From NCBI GenBank assembly GCA_965220465.1, contig CBDCPZ010000007.1, forward strand, positions 91,455 through 155,454: a stretch of 64,000 bases of DNA. The letters are read 5' to 3'. The notes beneath the pieces are model-generated. The model made no database searches and was not told where the DNA came from. It saw only the letters and a program-made list of their open reading frames with translations. Shown here piece by piece: positions 25,805 through 34,029 of this stretch. The stretch is from JAHDHW01 sp965220465 (lineage in GTDB: Bacteria > Bacteroidota > Bacteroidia > Chitinophagales > Saprospiraceae). The position numbers and the translations under genes are program-made. Position 1 is the stretch's first letter. Every line of letters starts with the position of its first letter.

Positions 25805-26854
25805 TTATTTTACAAGCATCACCTTCTTCGCCAAAGTTTTTCCATTTATTTGGAGTATAAAATAATAAAGTCCCGGAGCTTGATTTCCAGTATCCCAATC
25901 AAAGCTGTATGATCCTGACATTTGATCTCCGGAGAATATATTTTCAATGATTTGACCATTTTGGTTGATCACTGCGATGTTTACAATCGACGAATTTGTT
26001 AACTCATACGTCAATTGAGTTACATCTGAAAATGGATTTGGGAAAACGTTTACAAATTGCTCTTCGTCATCAGGATTCCAGATACCGGTGGTGATATCTT
26101 CGTTTGCAAAAACTTCAACTAGAAGATGTCCGACGTTATTGGTTAAATCGCCATCATTGACCACAATGTACAATTCTTCAGTTGTTTCAGGCGCGATCAA
26201 ACCTCCGTCACCAATATAAAACGGATCGCCACTTTCTCCAATTTTACCTAGCAAACAATTGTCCGGCAAACCCTCGACAAAAACATCTAAACCAGTTGCC
26301 ATTCTATTAGCTCCGCTGGGCGCATATATCCAGTTCAGCAAGCCTGGATTATCAGCATGAGCACCTGCTGCACGTACAAAATAAGACGAGTCACTTTCCA
26401 TCATCACACCGGTGTTATTCCAGTTATCAACAGTGTTGTGCAAAATGGTTTTTATAGGCGATCGGAGTAATTTTACAACTAAAAAGCCAAAGTTGTCAGA
26501 AACATTTGAGTCATTGACTTTGAGGTACAATCTACCTGCTACATCGCTTTCGATTTTTCCTCCAACGCCGATATAAAATGGATTACCTTCAACGCCGATT
26601 TTTCCGAGGAGCGCATTTTGTGGAAGCGAATCATTTACGATGTTTGCACCTCCGGGACCATACGCCCAGACGTTGTTAGATTCATCACCGAGATGAGCTC
26701 CGTTCACCACTATAAAAGCATCTTCATTGAGTGTGTAATCTAATGAAGTATCGTACCAATCGCCATCAGTTGGAAATAGAATGGAAGATTGGCTTATTAC
26801 AAAAAGGGGTAGGAAAAGAAGTGTTGATAGAGAAAATATTGTTTTTTGTTTCAT
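25805..26854 (-). CDS. Secreted protein with two LecA (PA-IL)-like lectin domains and a T9SS sorting domain
   Basis: A 349-aa exported protein (signal MKQKTIFSLSTLLFLPLFVIS). Two homologous beta domains (about 25-135 and 140-255) share ALLGKIGVEGNPFYIG / CLLGKIGESGDPFYIG and end in VNDSNVSDNFG / VNDGDLTNNVG. This resembles the calcium- and galactose-binding region of Pseudomonas LecA (KIGNSG..., YNDVPGTYGNNSG), where D, T, N and N bind calcium; the second copy keeps D, T, N, N. The last 80 residues are a T9SS type A domain very like that of the gene at 21853. A surface sugar-binding role is likely but inferred by eye. Confidence 0.78.
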   Translation of the reverse strand: MKQKTIFSLSTLLFLPLFVISQSSILFPTDGDWYDTSLDYTLNEDAFIVVNGAHLGDESNNVWAYGPGGANIVNDSLPQNALLGKIGVEGNPFYIGVGGKIESDVAGRLYLKVNDSNVSDNFGFLVVKLLRSPIKTILHNTVDNWNNTGVMMESDSSYFVRAAGAHADNPGLLNWIYAPSGANRMATGLDVFVEGLPDNCLLGKIGESGDPFYIGDGGLIAPETTEELYIVVNDGDLTNNVGHLLVEVFANEDITTGIWNPDDEEQFVNVFPNPFSDVTQLTYELTNSSIVNIAVINQNGQIIENIFSGDQMSGSYSFDWDTGNQAPGLYYFILQINGKTLAKKVMLVK

Positions 26855-26924
26855 TTTGTATTGTTTTATGGTTTGTGAATTTTTTTATTTTGGCTTTTTT
26901 CTTTTTGAATTTATTAGGAATCAA

Positions 26925-27776
26925 CTATTTTATCTTTACAAGACGAAACCCCTTCCAAACACAAACTACATCTTTGTAATGTGAAGATCGTGAGGCACTT
27001 CTTGCAAATTCCTTTGAATTATTCCAACTACCACCACGATTAACTTTTATGTCCTCCCCAGAATACTCAACTAATCGAGGACCTTTAGGATTAGTTTGTG
27101 GAGAAGGAGAATAATCACGATAAAAATCACTTACCATTTCTTGTACATTTCCATGCATGTCATATAAACCCCAAGCGTTTGGAGCATAGCTTCCAACTTG
27201 ACGAGTGCTTATTTTAATTTCAATATTATCTTCTCTAATGTTTTCCTGTAATGAGGTTAGATCATCGCCAGTATTAAAAGGCGTTGTACTCCCTGCTCTA
27301 CAGGCATATTCCCATTCTGCTTCTGTTGGTAAACGACAGCCAAGCCAAGAGGCAAAAGCTTCTGCGTCCTCATGAGATACGTTAACAACTGGGAGCTTGT
27401 CTCCTCTAAAGCTAGTTTCGGACCGAGTAAAGTCAAATTCATCAGGCTTTTCTCTGTCCGTGGCTTTGCAAAAAAGGTCATATTGTGCCCATGTTACTTC
27501 ATATATACTCATCTTAAAGGAAGATAAAGTTACTTGATGCTGGCTTTCATCCTCCTCTCTACCAAATTCATTTGTCGGACTACCCATCGTAAAAGTGCCG
27601 GCAGGTATATTTGCCCATTCGATTGTAGGTTTTTTATACACTTTTTCTTGCCATGTCCCATTATCATATATTATGATGGTTTTTCCGTTATTCAATTTTG
27701 TTTCTTTTAATTTTACTTGTGCATTGATTAAAAGAGGAGTAAGAATTATTAACGAATTAAAAAGGTGCTTTTTCAT
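26925..27776 (-). CDS. Exported SUMF1/FGE-type domain protein lacking the catalytic cysteines
   Basis: A 283-aa protein with a signal peptide (MKKHLFNSLIILTPLLINAQ), a short N-terminal module, and a formylglycine-generating-enzyme/SUMF1 domain (about 55-283): IPAGTFTMGS, EVTWAQYDLFC, RLPTEAEWEYACRAGS, LYDMHGNVQEMVSDFY, NRGGSW and the typical end GFRLV. In true FGE two cysteines follow RGGSW; here the segment is NNSKEFARSASRSS, with none. It is therefore not expected to make formylglycine. The fold often serves as a C-type-lectin-like binding domain. Part of its fold is also seen in secreted anchoring proteins of Bacteroidota. Confidence 0.82.
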   Translation of the reverse strand: MKKHLFNSLIILTPLLINAQVKLKETKLNNGKTIIIYDNGTWQEKVYKKPTIEWANIPAGTFTMGSPTNEFGREEDESQHQVTLSSFKMSIYEVTWAQYDLFCKATDREKPDEFDFTRSETSFRGDKLPVVNVSHEDAEAFASWLGCRLPTEAEWEYACRAGSTTPFNTGDDLTSLQENIREDNIEIKISTRQVGSYAPNAWGLYDMHGNVQEMVSDFYRDYSPSPQTNPKGPRLVEYSGEDIKVNRGGSWNNSKEFARSASRSSHYKDVVCVWKGFRLVKIK

Positions 27777-27827
27777 AATATTTGTTTTGAATCAATACTG
27801 ATTAGATAATTGATGAATTGTAATTAA

Positions 27828-27860
27828 GGACCACTACCAAAATACTATAAATAGTGGCCC
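27828..27860 (-). terminator. Probable hairpin terminator of the small exported protein gene
   Basis: GGACCACTA (27828-27836) pairs with TAGTGGCCC (27852-27860) with one mismatch, 27 nt beyond the stop of the gene at 27887-28234. Only a weak T-rich tail follows on the minus strand. Confidence 0.45.
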
Positions 27861-27886
27861 TCATTTTCACACTAGGAAGTTTGATT

Positions 27887-28234
27887 TTACTTCATTGTTA
27901 AGTTATAAGTATTTCCGTCTTTATAATCTACTTCATATCCTCTACCGTCAACAAAAATCTTTTTTAAGTAACAACCTGAACTCCATTCTAGAGTTACTTT
28001 CCCATCACTATTGGTATAAAAACTTCTTCCACCAACGCACGAAATACCACCGCTGACATCTGTAGAAACTTTTACGCTTTTGGCTGCAGAACCATAGCTT
28101 GTAGTTATGTAAACTATACAAGAATTATCGCTATTTGAATGTTCAACTTTCTTAGCTGAAAAAGCTGTAGTGCTAGCAAAAAATGCCGTAAAAAGAGTTA
28201 TAATACCTAGGGTTCTTAAAACATTCGTTTTCAT
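27887..28234 (-). CDS. Small exported protein of unknown function
   Basis: A 115-aa protein. The signal peptide MKTNVLRTLGIITLFTAFFA ends near TTAFSA. The mature part (about 90 aa) is rich in beta-type sequence and has three cysteines (SCIVYI, SCVGGR, GCYLKK). No family is recognised. The transcript may start at the shared-element promoter near 28500, which would give an unusually long leader of about 260 nt with a 26-codon frame in it. Confidence 0.6.
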   Translation of the reverse strand: MKTNVLRTLGIITLFTAFFASTTAFSAKKVEHSNSDNSCIVYITTSYGSAAKSVKVSTDVSGGISCVGGRSFYTNSDGKVTLEWSSGCYLKKIFVDGRGYEVDYKDGNTYNLTMK

Positions 28235-28375
28235 GATTTATTTTATTTAATATTTCGCCTACTCTTTGAAGGATTTTCGGCATTCTCCTGTTTATTTTCT
28301 TAATACAAATCTGATTAATTTTGCTATTTATGTGAATTATAGGGGCTAAACCTCAGTTATTCACCTTATTCTTAT

Positions 28376-28456
28376 CTAATCTGAAAATTCAATTGCAACT
28401 CTTATATTTAGATGCGGATTATTTGTTTCTGAATTATAATATTTTATACAAATCAT
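28376..28456 (-). CDS. Possible 26-codon ORF under the shared-element promoter
   Basis: ATG at 28456 begins a 26-aa frame (MICIKYYNSETN...) ending at TAG 28378-28376. The ATG lies 44 nt from the end of the -7 box at 28500, close to the 31-44 nt seen for the four other genes with this promoter. No signal peptide or family is visible. It could be a leader peptide, a remnant of a lost gene, or chance. The remaining 28235-28375 shows nothing. Confidence 0.2.
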   Translation of the reverse strand: MICIKYYNSETNNPHLNIRVAIEFSD

Positions 28457-28499
28457 TTTTAAGGTTATTATGAGTAAACAAAAAGTAATTTGAATAACA

Positions 28500-28584
28500 C
28501 AAAGTTATCCCCAAAATATGCTCAATTAAAGCTTCCGACTTTGTTGTGTTACAAATGACCATTTATCGGTGATGTTCGCCTTTT
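28500..28584 (-). promoter_or_regulatory. Shared-element promoter, copy A
   Basis: In minus-strand order: an A-rich start AAAAGGCGAAC, then GGTCATTTGTAACAC..., AAAGTCGGAAGCTTTA, a 19-nt spacer, and the -7 box TAACTTTG (28507-28500), a perfect TAnnTTTG. The 34-bp core is 28527-28560. Confidence 0.75.
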
Positions 28585-28779
28585 TTTAAGTGATTTTAGG
28601 TTTGACGTATCTTTAGATTTTGGTCAAGGATATCAAGGGTTAGCCCTTTTGTGATTTTTCGATTCTTTTTTCTCGAACAGCAAATATTCGTTGGAATCAA
28701 ATTGTAGTTACTATCATTCCTAAGTGTAGATTGTAAAGGTTGAGGGCCTTGGTTTTTTTATCCAAAAATTTCGTTTTAA

Positions 28780-28788
28780 TGCATTTTT
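28780..28788. repeat. Target-site duplication of the second IS, left copy (9 bp)
   Basis: TGCATTTTT directly precedes the left inverted repeat and recurs exactly at 29948-29956. Confidence 0.85.
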
Positions 28789-29947
28789 CTAAGTACAGGA
28801 CAAAAATGAGTAATTGAGATAAATAGGTAAATTGTTGTTGCTAAAATCATCAATAACCTAAAGCCCAATTACTCACTATGAAAGATACAGAAAAGGCTCT
28901 AAAAGAAGAGCTTTCCCAACATTTTATCGGACAAGGTCAACGAATAACGATGATGAGCAAATTAATACTGGCAGTTTTGAAGATGTGCACGGTCAATTTT
29001 GCTCAATTATCACTGGTGATCAATCACGTTGTCCAACTAAGCAGCAACTTCAAACGGATTCAGCGATTTATGAAACAGTATTCTTTTTGTCAAAGCTGTT
29101 TTGTCCAATTGGCCTGGTCTCATTACGGCACTCAAGGTCAATGGATCGCTTTAAGCATGGATCGCACCAACTGGAAATTCGGCCGAGTCAACATTAATAT
29201 TTTGACTATTGGTATTTCCTGGCGCGGCACTGCCATTCCATTGGTTTGGATGATGCTCGATAAACGAGGGCAATCCAATCAGGAGGAACGCATCTTATTG
29301 CTTGAAAAACTGCTGTCTTACCTGAACGATGCACAGAAAAAACGTATTCGTTACTTGCTGATGGACAGAGAGTTTGCTGCTAATAAATGGTTAGCTTATT
29401 TGAAAAAACAAGCTTTACATTTTATTATCCGAATCCGAAAAGATGCTAAAATTCGCAAGCCCGGAAAGATGACAGAAAAAGCTGCCTGGCGGCTTTTTCA
29501 AAGTGATTCTTTTCAAGCTTTACGTAAACAAAGAGTGCTGTTTAGCCACCGGCTTTTTGTCGGAGGGCAAAAACTATCTGGAAAGGAATACTTGATTTTG
29601 ATTAGTGATCTTCCTTTAAAACATGGCACTCAATTGTATGCTCAAAGATGGGGTATTGAAGTCTTTTTCAGTGCTTGTAAAAAGCGAGGATTCAATTTTG
29701 AAGACACTCACTTAACAAAACTGGAAAGAATCGATACCTTAATTTATATCTTGGCCATTGCTTTTATTTGGGCTTTTAAACAGGTGAGTTCCTTGTAGAA
29801 CAAGGTCATCAAATTCCTTTAAAAAACCTCAAAAAGCGAAAAGCCAAATTGTTTAGCATCTTTCGCATTGGTTTAGATTATATCAAACACAAACTGCTCA
29901 ACTTTTTGAGCTTATATTATGAAATTGGACTTTTGTCCTGTACTTAG
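28789..29947 (+). mobile_element. IS4-family insertion sequence with frameshifted transposase, 1159 bp
   Basis: The ends are perfect 17-bp inverted repeats: CTAAGTACAGGACAAAA (28789-28805) and TTTTGTCCTGTACTTAG (29931-29947). A 9-bp duplication flanks it. It differs from the element at 20114 in ends, length and transposase. It has inserted at the stop codon of the lipoprotein gene that ends at 29955, without destroying it. Confidence 0.92.
28878..29947 (+). pseudogene. IS4-family transposase, -1 frameshift near 29783
   Basis: The first frame (28878-29798, 306 aa) has the DDE parts ALSMDRTNWK, YLLMDREFAANKW and YAQRWGIEVFFSACKKRG, the last fitting Y-x2-R-x3-E-x6-K. After AFKQ the frame soon stops. 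The -1 frame from 29783 continues as GEFLVEQGHQIPLKNLKKRK and ends at a TAG (29945-29947) inside the right inverted repeat, giving about 360 aa as expected. The T-TTT-AAA context is not in phase for a standard X-XXY-YYZ slip, so a mutation or sequencing error is more likely than programmed frameshifting. Confidence 0.85.
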
Positions 29948-29956
29948 TGCATTTTT
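29948..29956. repeat. Target-site duplication of the second IS, right copy (9 bp)
   Basis: TGCATTTTT repeats 28780-28788. Its last two bases form part of the stop codon of the minus-strand gene at 29955. Confidence 0.85.
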
Positions 29957-30653
29957 AATTCCTATTGAATTCTATCAATGCATTTAAGGAAGTGTCCGTA
30001 ACAATCAAATTCTTAGCTGATAATTGTTTTATGATTAGTGTTCGCTTTGTTTCTTTTTCCCATAAGTCAGTAAAGTAGATATAGATTTTATTTTCAGCTA
30101 AATTTAATGTATATCTCCCTCCTTTTGATTTGTTGTCTTTGTAGCTTTTAAATAAACTGAGATTCGGGTGGAAACTCCAAACTGACCCTTCTTCAATACT
30201 AGTGTATAAGTTAAAAGCAAGATCATTTTTCTTATTTCCGATTCTTGAAATTCTTTCTAGTACCCAACTGCCTTCCAAGGAAAATTCATAAGGATCAATT
30301 TCAATTGGTCGTGTGGATTCAACTTTCCAATCCGAATCAATTTTTACCAAAGAAATAACTTCTCTTCGACCTTCGAAATTTGTATGAGTGATCCATGCTT
30401 TATTATTTACAATGGAATCTTTTTCCATTTCAAATCGAAAATTTGGATATTCAGGAAATTCTCTCATCACTGTAGCGACATTTAATAACCTCCCATATTG
30501 TTCAGTTGCATATTTAATTGCATCTTTTACTTTCCCTTTTGCTATATTTTCTGTAAATAATTTTGCAGTTTTTTCGTGCTCCGATTTTTTCAAACAGGAG
30601 AAAAACATTGATGAAACCAATAGTAACAATATTAGATTTTTCATTTTTAGCAT
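29955..30653 (-). CDS. Lipoprotein with DUF4878-like N-terminal and lipocalin-like C-terminal region
   Basis: A 232-aa protein. NLILLLLVSSMFFSC is a lipoprotein signal with the lipobox Cys near residue 20. The first part (about 25-110) resembles the NTF2-like DUF4878 fold (KLFTENIAKGKVKDAIKYAT ... SLVKIDSDWKV). The second (about 120-230) resembles lipocalin-like lipoproteins of Bacteroidota (GSWVLERIS ... GRYTLNLAENKIYIYF). Both are judged by eye. M4 (30644) is a possible alternative start. The gene has its own shared-element promoter (copy B), and an IS has landed at its stop codon. Confidence 0.72.
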   Translation of the reverse strand: MLKMKNLILLLLVSSMFFSCLKKSEHEKTAKLFTENIAKGKVKDAIKYATEQYGRLLNVATVMREFPEYPNFRFEMEKDSIVNNKAWITHTNFEGRREVISLVKIDSDWKVESTRPIEIDPYEFSLEGSWVLERISRIGNKKNDLAFNLYTSIEEGSVWSFHPNLSLFKSYKDNKSKGGRYTLNLAENKIYIYFTDLWEKETKRTLIIKQLSAKNLIVTDTSLNALIEFNRN

Positions 30654-30696
30654 TTTTTTTTGGTTTGATACAAATGATATTGATTTTGATCTGATA

Positions 30697-30757
30697 CATA
30701 GTTATTCCAACGCGAACTCATGAGAAAATTTCCATTCTGCTTTGGTCACAAATGACC
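30697..30757 (-). promoter_or_regulatory. Shared-element promoter, copy B
   Basis: Minus strand: GGTCATTTGTGACCAAAGC ... TGGAAATTTTC, then exactly 19 nt, then TAACTATG (30704-30697). It is the most diverged copy. Its far upstream part runs up to the end of the next gene (stop at 30762). The lipoprotein ATG is 44 nt from the -7 box end. Confidence 0.65.
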
Positions 30758-30761
30758 ATTT

Positions 30762-32495
30762 TTATAAGCCATTTTTTATAATTTTTTGGGTAATTATATT
30801 AGAGCCGTTTTCAATTGATAGGAAATAAATTCCATGACTTAATGAAGCAATATTTAATTCTAGCATATTACCAGATGTCCTTTTAGTCATTACAAGTCCT
30901 CCTTCGGAGTTGAAAATTTTAATTGTTGAGTTGGGTGATGATAAATCATCCAATTGGATGAATAGCCTGCCCATGGTTGGGTTTGGTGATATAGAATATA
31001 TGAGAGCTTCAGGTTCCACAACCTCTGTAACTAGCGTAACTTCAACACTGTCAACTGTGGTACATCCATTTGCATCAGTAATTGTAACTGTATAATTTCC
31101 GTTGCAGAGATTGCTTGCGTTATTAGTAGTTTGCTCACCTGGTTCCCATAGATATGAGTAAGGCATAACTCCACCAGAAACAATTGTAGTCGCAGTTCCA
31201 TTACAGCTTCCATTATCACTTGAAGAAGATATATTTGAAAAAATAAGATCAGGTTGGGTTATTGTAACAAATTCAGTAGCTATACATTCAAAAATATCTA
31301 TTACTGTTAAGGAATAAATGCCTGCGCCAACATTACTTAATAAAGAGCCTTGTTGGCCATTGCTCCATGTATAATTATAACCACCATTCCCTCCACTTGC
31401 GGTTGCATGAACCATTGCATCATTTCCGTTGTGACAGCTTACCTGAATTATATTTGTACTGATTTCAATGTCAGGAGTATCAAGAAGTGTGATATCGGTT
31501 TCTAAAGAACAACCATTTGCATCTGTCACCAATACCGTATAGGTGCCAGCAGGGAGTCCCGTTGCTATTTTCGTATCTTGGCTATTTGGATCATTCCACA
31601 AATAGGTAAACGGCTCCTCTGCACCCTCAACAATCACTTCGATTGAACCATTACTTCCACCATAACAGCCTGGAGAGATTGTATTTGAAGAGACACTCAT
31701 ATTGTCACAGTTAAAGCATTCGGAAGCCAGAAATTCATTAGGTATAGCCATCCCTCCTATAGCTCCTGGTATATCACATATAAGATTTACATTGAAATCA
31801 TTAATATCAAGTTCATAAATGTCATCACTATATGTATTAATAAAAATTCTTTCGTTGTTGCAGCTATCTAGGAAGGTTGCAACTCCCTCACCATAAGCTC
31901 CCAATGTACTAAAAGGAGTTGTTCCAAAAATGTAACTATTACTCGGATCTTCAATATCAACTTTAATTATCCGAATATTAATAGGTGTTGCATCAGCGAT
32001 AAAACCTGTAAGAAATAAACCTCCTTTATAGAAAAATAAGTCACCCTTTGGGATAAAAGGTAACTCACCTATCAAGTTTGCAGAACCAGTAGTAGTGTTA
32101 ATTTCATATAAAAATCCTTTACTCTTATCATTTTTCAAGGCTGCACCATATAAATTTCCTTCTGTATCACTAACAAGTGCATTAATGTATTGATCTGGTG
32201 GTAACTCATGATTTCCAATTAAATGATCACAACTATTTGGAAGGTCAACAAAAAATAGTTTTTCTCCACTTGTAGCATATAATTTACCATTTGGATGAAA
32301 GGCTAAATCCTTGCATACTTCTACATAAATTCCTACTGACTCAGTAGTGCAATTATTATTATCATCGATTATCGTTTTTCTTATGTTTGAAGTCCAGTAA
32401 CAAGTATAGATTTCTATTTGAGTATTTGCCATTGAAAGAAAACTTAAATAGACAATTACAAACTGAAGGAATTTAAAGGTTTTCATTTTATTCAT
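30762..32495 (-). CDS. Secreted protein with SprB-type repeats and T9SS type A sorting domain
   Basis: A 577-aa protein with a signal peptide (MKTFKFLQFVIVYLSFLSMA). The N-terminal part (about 25-260) is a propeller-like domain (NGKLYATSGEKLFFV, EGNLYGAALK). Three SprB-type repeats follow (about 270-490), each with CxGxxNG, PFTYLW-like and AGTYTVLVTDANGC motifs. The last 75 residues are a T9SS domain (ISPNPTMGRLFIQL ... ITQKIIKNGL). SprB repeats occur in the mobile gliding adhesin of Flavobacterium. A surface adhesin is likely. It is preceded by shared-element promoter copy C. Confidence 0.85.
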   Translation of the reverse strand: MNKMKTFKFLQFVIVYLSFLSMANTQIEIYTCYWTSNIRKTIIDDNNNCTTESVGIYVEVCKDLAFHPNGKLYATSGEKLFFVDLPNSCDHLIGNHELPPDQYINALVSDTEGNLYGAALKNDKSKGFLYEINTTTGSANLIGELPFIPKGDLFFYKGGLFLTGFIADATPINIRIIKVDIEDPSNSYIFGTTPFSTLGAYGEGVATFLDSCNNERIFINTYSDDIYELDINDFNVNLICDIPGAIGGMAIPNEFLASECFNCDNMSVSSNTISPGCYGGSNGSIEVIVEGAEEPFTYLWNDPNSQDTKIATGLPAGTYTVLVTDANGCSLETDITLLDTPDIEISTNIIQVSCHNGNDAMVHATASGGNGGYNYTWSNGQQGSLLSNVGAGIYSLTVIDIFECIATEFVTITQPDLIFSNISSSSDNGSCNGTATTIVSGGVMPYSYLWEPGEQTTNNASNLCNGNYTVTITDANGCTTVDSVEVTLVTEVVEPEALIYSISPNPTMGRLFIQLDDLSSPNSTIKIFNSEGGLVMTKRTSGNMLELNIASLSHGIYFLSIENGSNIITQKIIKNGL

Positions 32496-32525
32496 TTTTT
32501 TAGTTTTTGATCTGATTGATGAAAG

Positions 32526-32610
32526 TAAAGTTATACCAAGATCAAGCGTATAGAAAGCTTCCGTTACTGTTGTGTTGCAAATGACTGTTTTTTGATGATG
32601 ATTGACTTTT
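32526..32610 (-). promoter_or_regulatory. Shared-element promoter, copy C
   Basis: Minus strand: AAAAGTCAATCATCATC, then AGTCATTTGCAACACAAC..., ACGGAAGCTTTC, a 19-nt spacer and TAACTTTA (32533-32526). The ATG of the SprB-repeat gene is 31 nt from the -7 box end. The core is 32553-32586. Confidence 0.75.
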
Positions 32611-32665
32611 CTGTAATGTTTTTAGAATTATCAAACATTCAAGTTTAATAATTCCTGAAATCGTA

Positions 32666-33013
32666 CTAATTATTGATGTAAAGTGTCCATTGATAATCTT
32701 GATAGTCAGTGAGCATGTGGAAGAGTAGTCCAATTGCTAATATTCTTGTCCTGGGGAAAAAAATCATTACAAAATATACCCCAATTGCCATATAAGAATG
32801 AAGCGGATGAAACCCGATACTACATCGAGTTGGATCAAAGATTGGCTCTGCTAATAAATGATCTAAATCGACTAGCATGGAAATTATCATAATCAGCCAA
32901 GCTTTTTTCCAACCTTTCTTAAAAAAACGAAAAGCGATTAATCCGGGAAATATAAAATGTAAACTATAATGAGTAATTGGCTGTAAAATTTGTGCTATTT
33001 CGGTGGTTATCAT
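32666..33013 (-). CDS. DUF6122-like small membrane protein
   Basis: A 115-aa protein with about four hydrophobic segments. It has HYSLHFIFPGLIA, DLDHLLAEPIFDPTRCSIGFHPLHSY and HMLTDYQDY. The D/H-rich motifs recall the YdjM-type membrane-bound metal-dependent hydrolases, and the arrangement fits what I recall as DUF6122 of Bacteroidota. Function is unknown. It has its own shared-element promoter (copy D). Confidence 0.7.
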   Translation of the reverse strand: MITTEIAQILQPITHYSLHFIFPGLIAFRFFKKGWKKAWLIMIISMLVDLDHLLAEPIFDPTRCSIGFHPLHSYMAIGVYFVMIFFPRTRILAIGLLFHMLTDYQDYQWTLYINN

Positions 33014-33047
33014 TTTGATTTTTGTTTTGGATTTTATCCCCTATGAG

Positions 33048-33132
33048 CAAAGTTGTTTCAGTAAAAGGTCTTACTAAACCTTCCGTCTTTATTATGTTGC
33101 GAGTGACCGTTTTTAGAGGTTTATTGTCTTTT
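33048..33132 (-). promoter_or_regulatory. Shared-element promoter, copy D
   Basis: Minus strand: AAAAGACAATAAACC, then GGTCACTCGCAACATAA..., AAAGACGGAAGGTTTA, a 19-nt spacer and CAACTTTG (33055-33048). The DUF6122-like ATG is 35 nt from the -7 box end. The core is 33075-33108. Confidence 0.75.
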
Positions 33133-33210
33133 TTGAAATGTTTAAATTTCTACAAACTTTCTAATGTTGAAGAATCATTAGCTTTTTAGTTACTGTTTTA
33201 AATGTTGTCA

Positions 33211-33990
33211 TTATTTACACGAATTCATTTCTCTTTCTTTGGTGATACTTTCGCAGGTAATTAAATCTCCATAAGAATCGTAGTGCAAAGTCATCCTCCA
33301 TGAACATCCATCACACCCCTCTAAAATCTCAGTGATAGCATTGAAATTGTCGTAAGCACAGACTACATATCCTCCACTAACAGGAGTATACGTCCAGCCT
33401 TCAACATCAAGTGTTGAGCGCCAACACCGGTGAACATCACTAAGTAGCCTATTTCTTATAGTTGTTATGGCGAGGTCCTTCTTTCTTTGCTCTTCTTTTT
33501 GCCTATTGAGCTCTTCAATTCTGCGCTCTTCCTCAATTCTAAGTTGTTCTTCAATTCTACGTTGTTCCTCAATTCTAAGCTGTTCTTCGATTCTACGCTC
33601 TTCTTCTAATATTTGTAGATCTTTTACTTTTATATCAAGACACTTCAAATTTGTTTTTTCATAATCTGAGCTTTTGTCGCGTATAGTAGCATTGCAAACA
33701 TTATAATCGCATTCAAGAATATACGTATCTGTGTAAACATCATCACGCACCCAACCATCGTCTTGCCACATTCCTTCGAATATGATTTCATATTTTTTAG
33801 TCTGATTGTCAAAAGCCCAGTACTCTATATTAATGCTGTGGATTTTCTTTAAATAGTTATCTTTATTTACATATTCTGTTAATGCACTTTCTGCAAAGGC
33901 TTCTACACCACTATAGGACTGGGCGTTTATTGGCAAGTAATAAAAGAATGTAATAAAAACACACATGATTCCAATTATTGTTTTTTTCAT
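33211..33990 (-). CDS. Exported protein with a charged coiled-coil repeat, function unknown
   Basis: A 259-aa protein. The signal peptide MKKTIIGIMCVFITFFYYLP ends near INAQS. Residues 30-125 form a mixed domain with several cysteines (ECDYNVCNAT). Residues about 130-172 are a run of RRIEEQLRIEEQ-type repeats, a long charged helix. The C-terminal 85 residues carry further cysteines (HRCWRSTLDVEGW, EGCDGCSWRM). No family is recognised. Shared-element promoter copy E precedes it. Confidence 0.65.
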   Translation of the reverse strand: MKKTIIGIMCVFITFFYYLPINAQSYSGVEAFAESALTEYVNKDNYLKKIHSINIEYWAFDNQTKKYEIIFEGMWQDDGWVRDDVYTDTYILECDYNVCNATIRDKSSDYEKTNLKCLDIKVKDLQILEEERRIEEQLRIEEQRRIEEQLRIEEERRIEELNRQKEEQRKKDLAITTIRNRLLSDVHRCWRSTLDVEGWTYTPVSGGYVVCAYDNFNAITEILEGCDGCSWRMTLHYDSYGDLITCESITKEREMNSCK

Positions 33991-34029
33991 TAGTCAAGTT
34001 TTTAATATTTTTAATTGATTTGTCGATTA

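Noticed and set aside
29772..29790. Programmed -1 frameshifting in the second IS transposase
   Set aside because: The TTTAAAC string is present but out of phase with the codons needed for a standard slip, so a mutation or read error is more likely.
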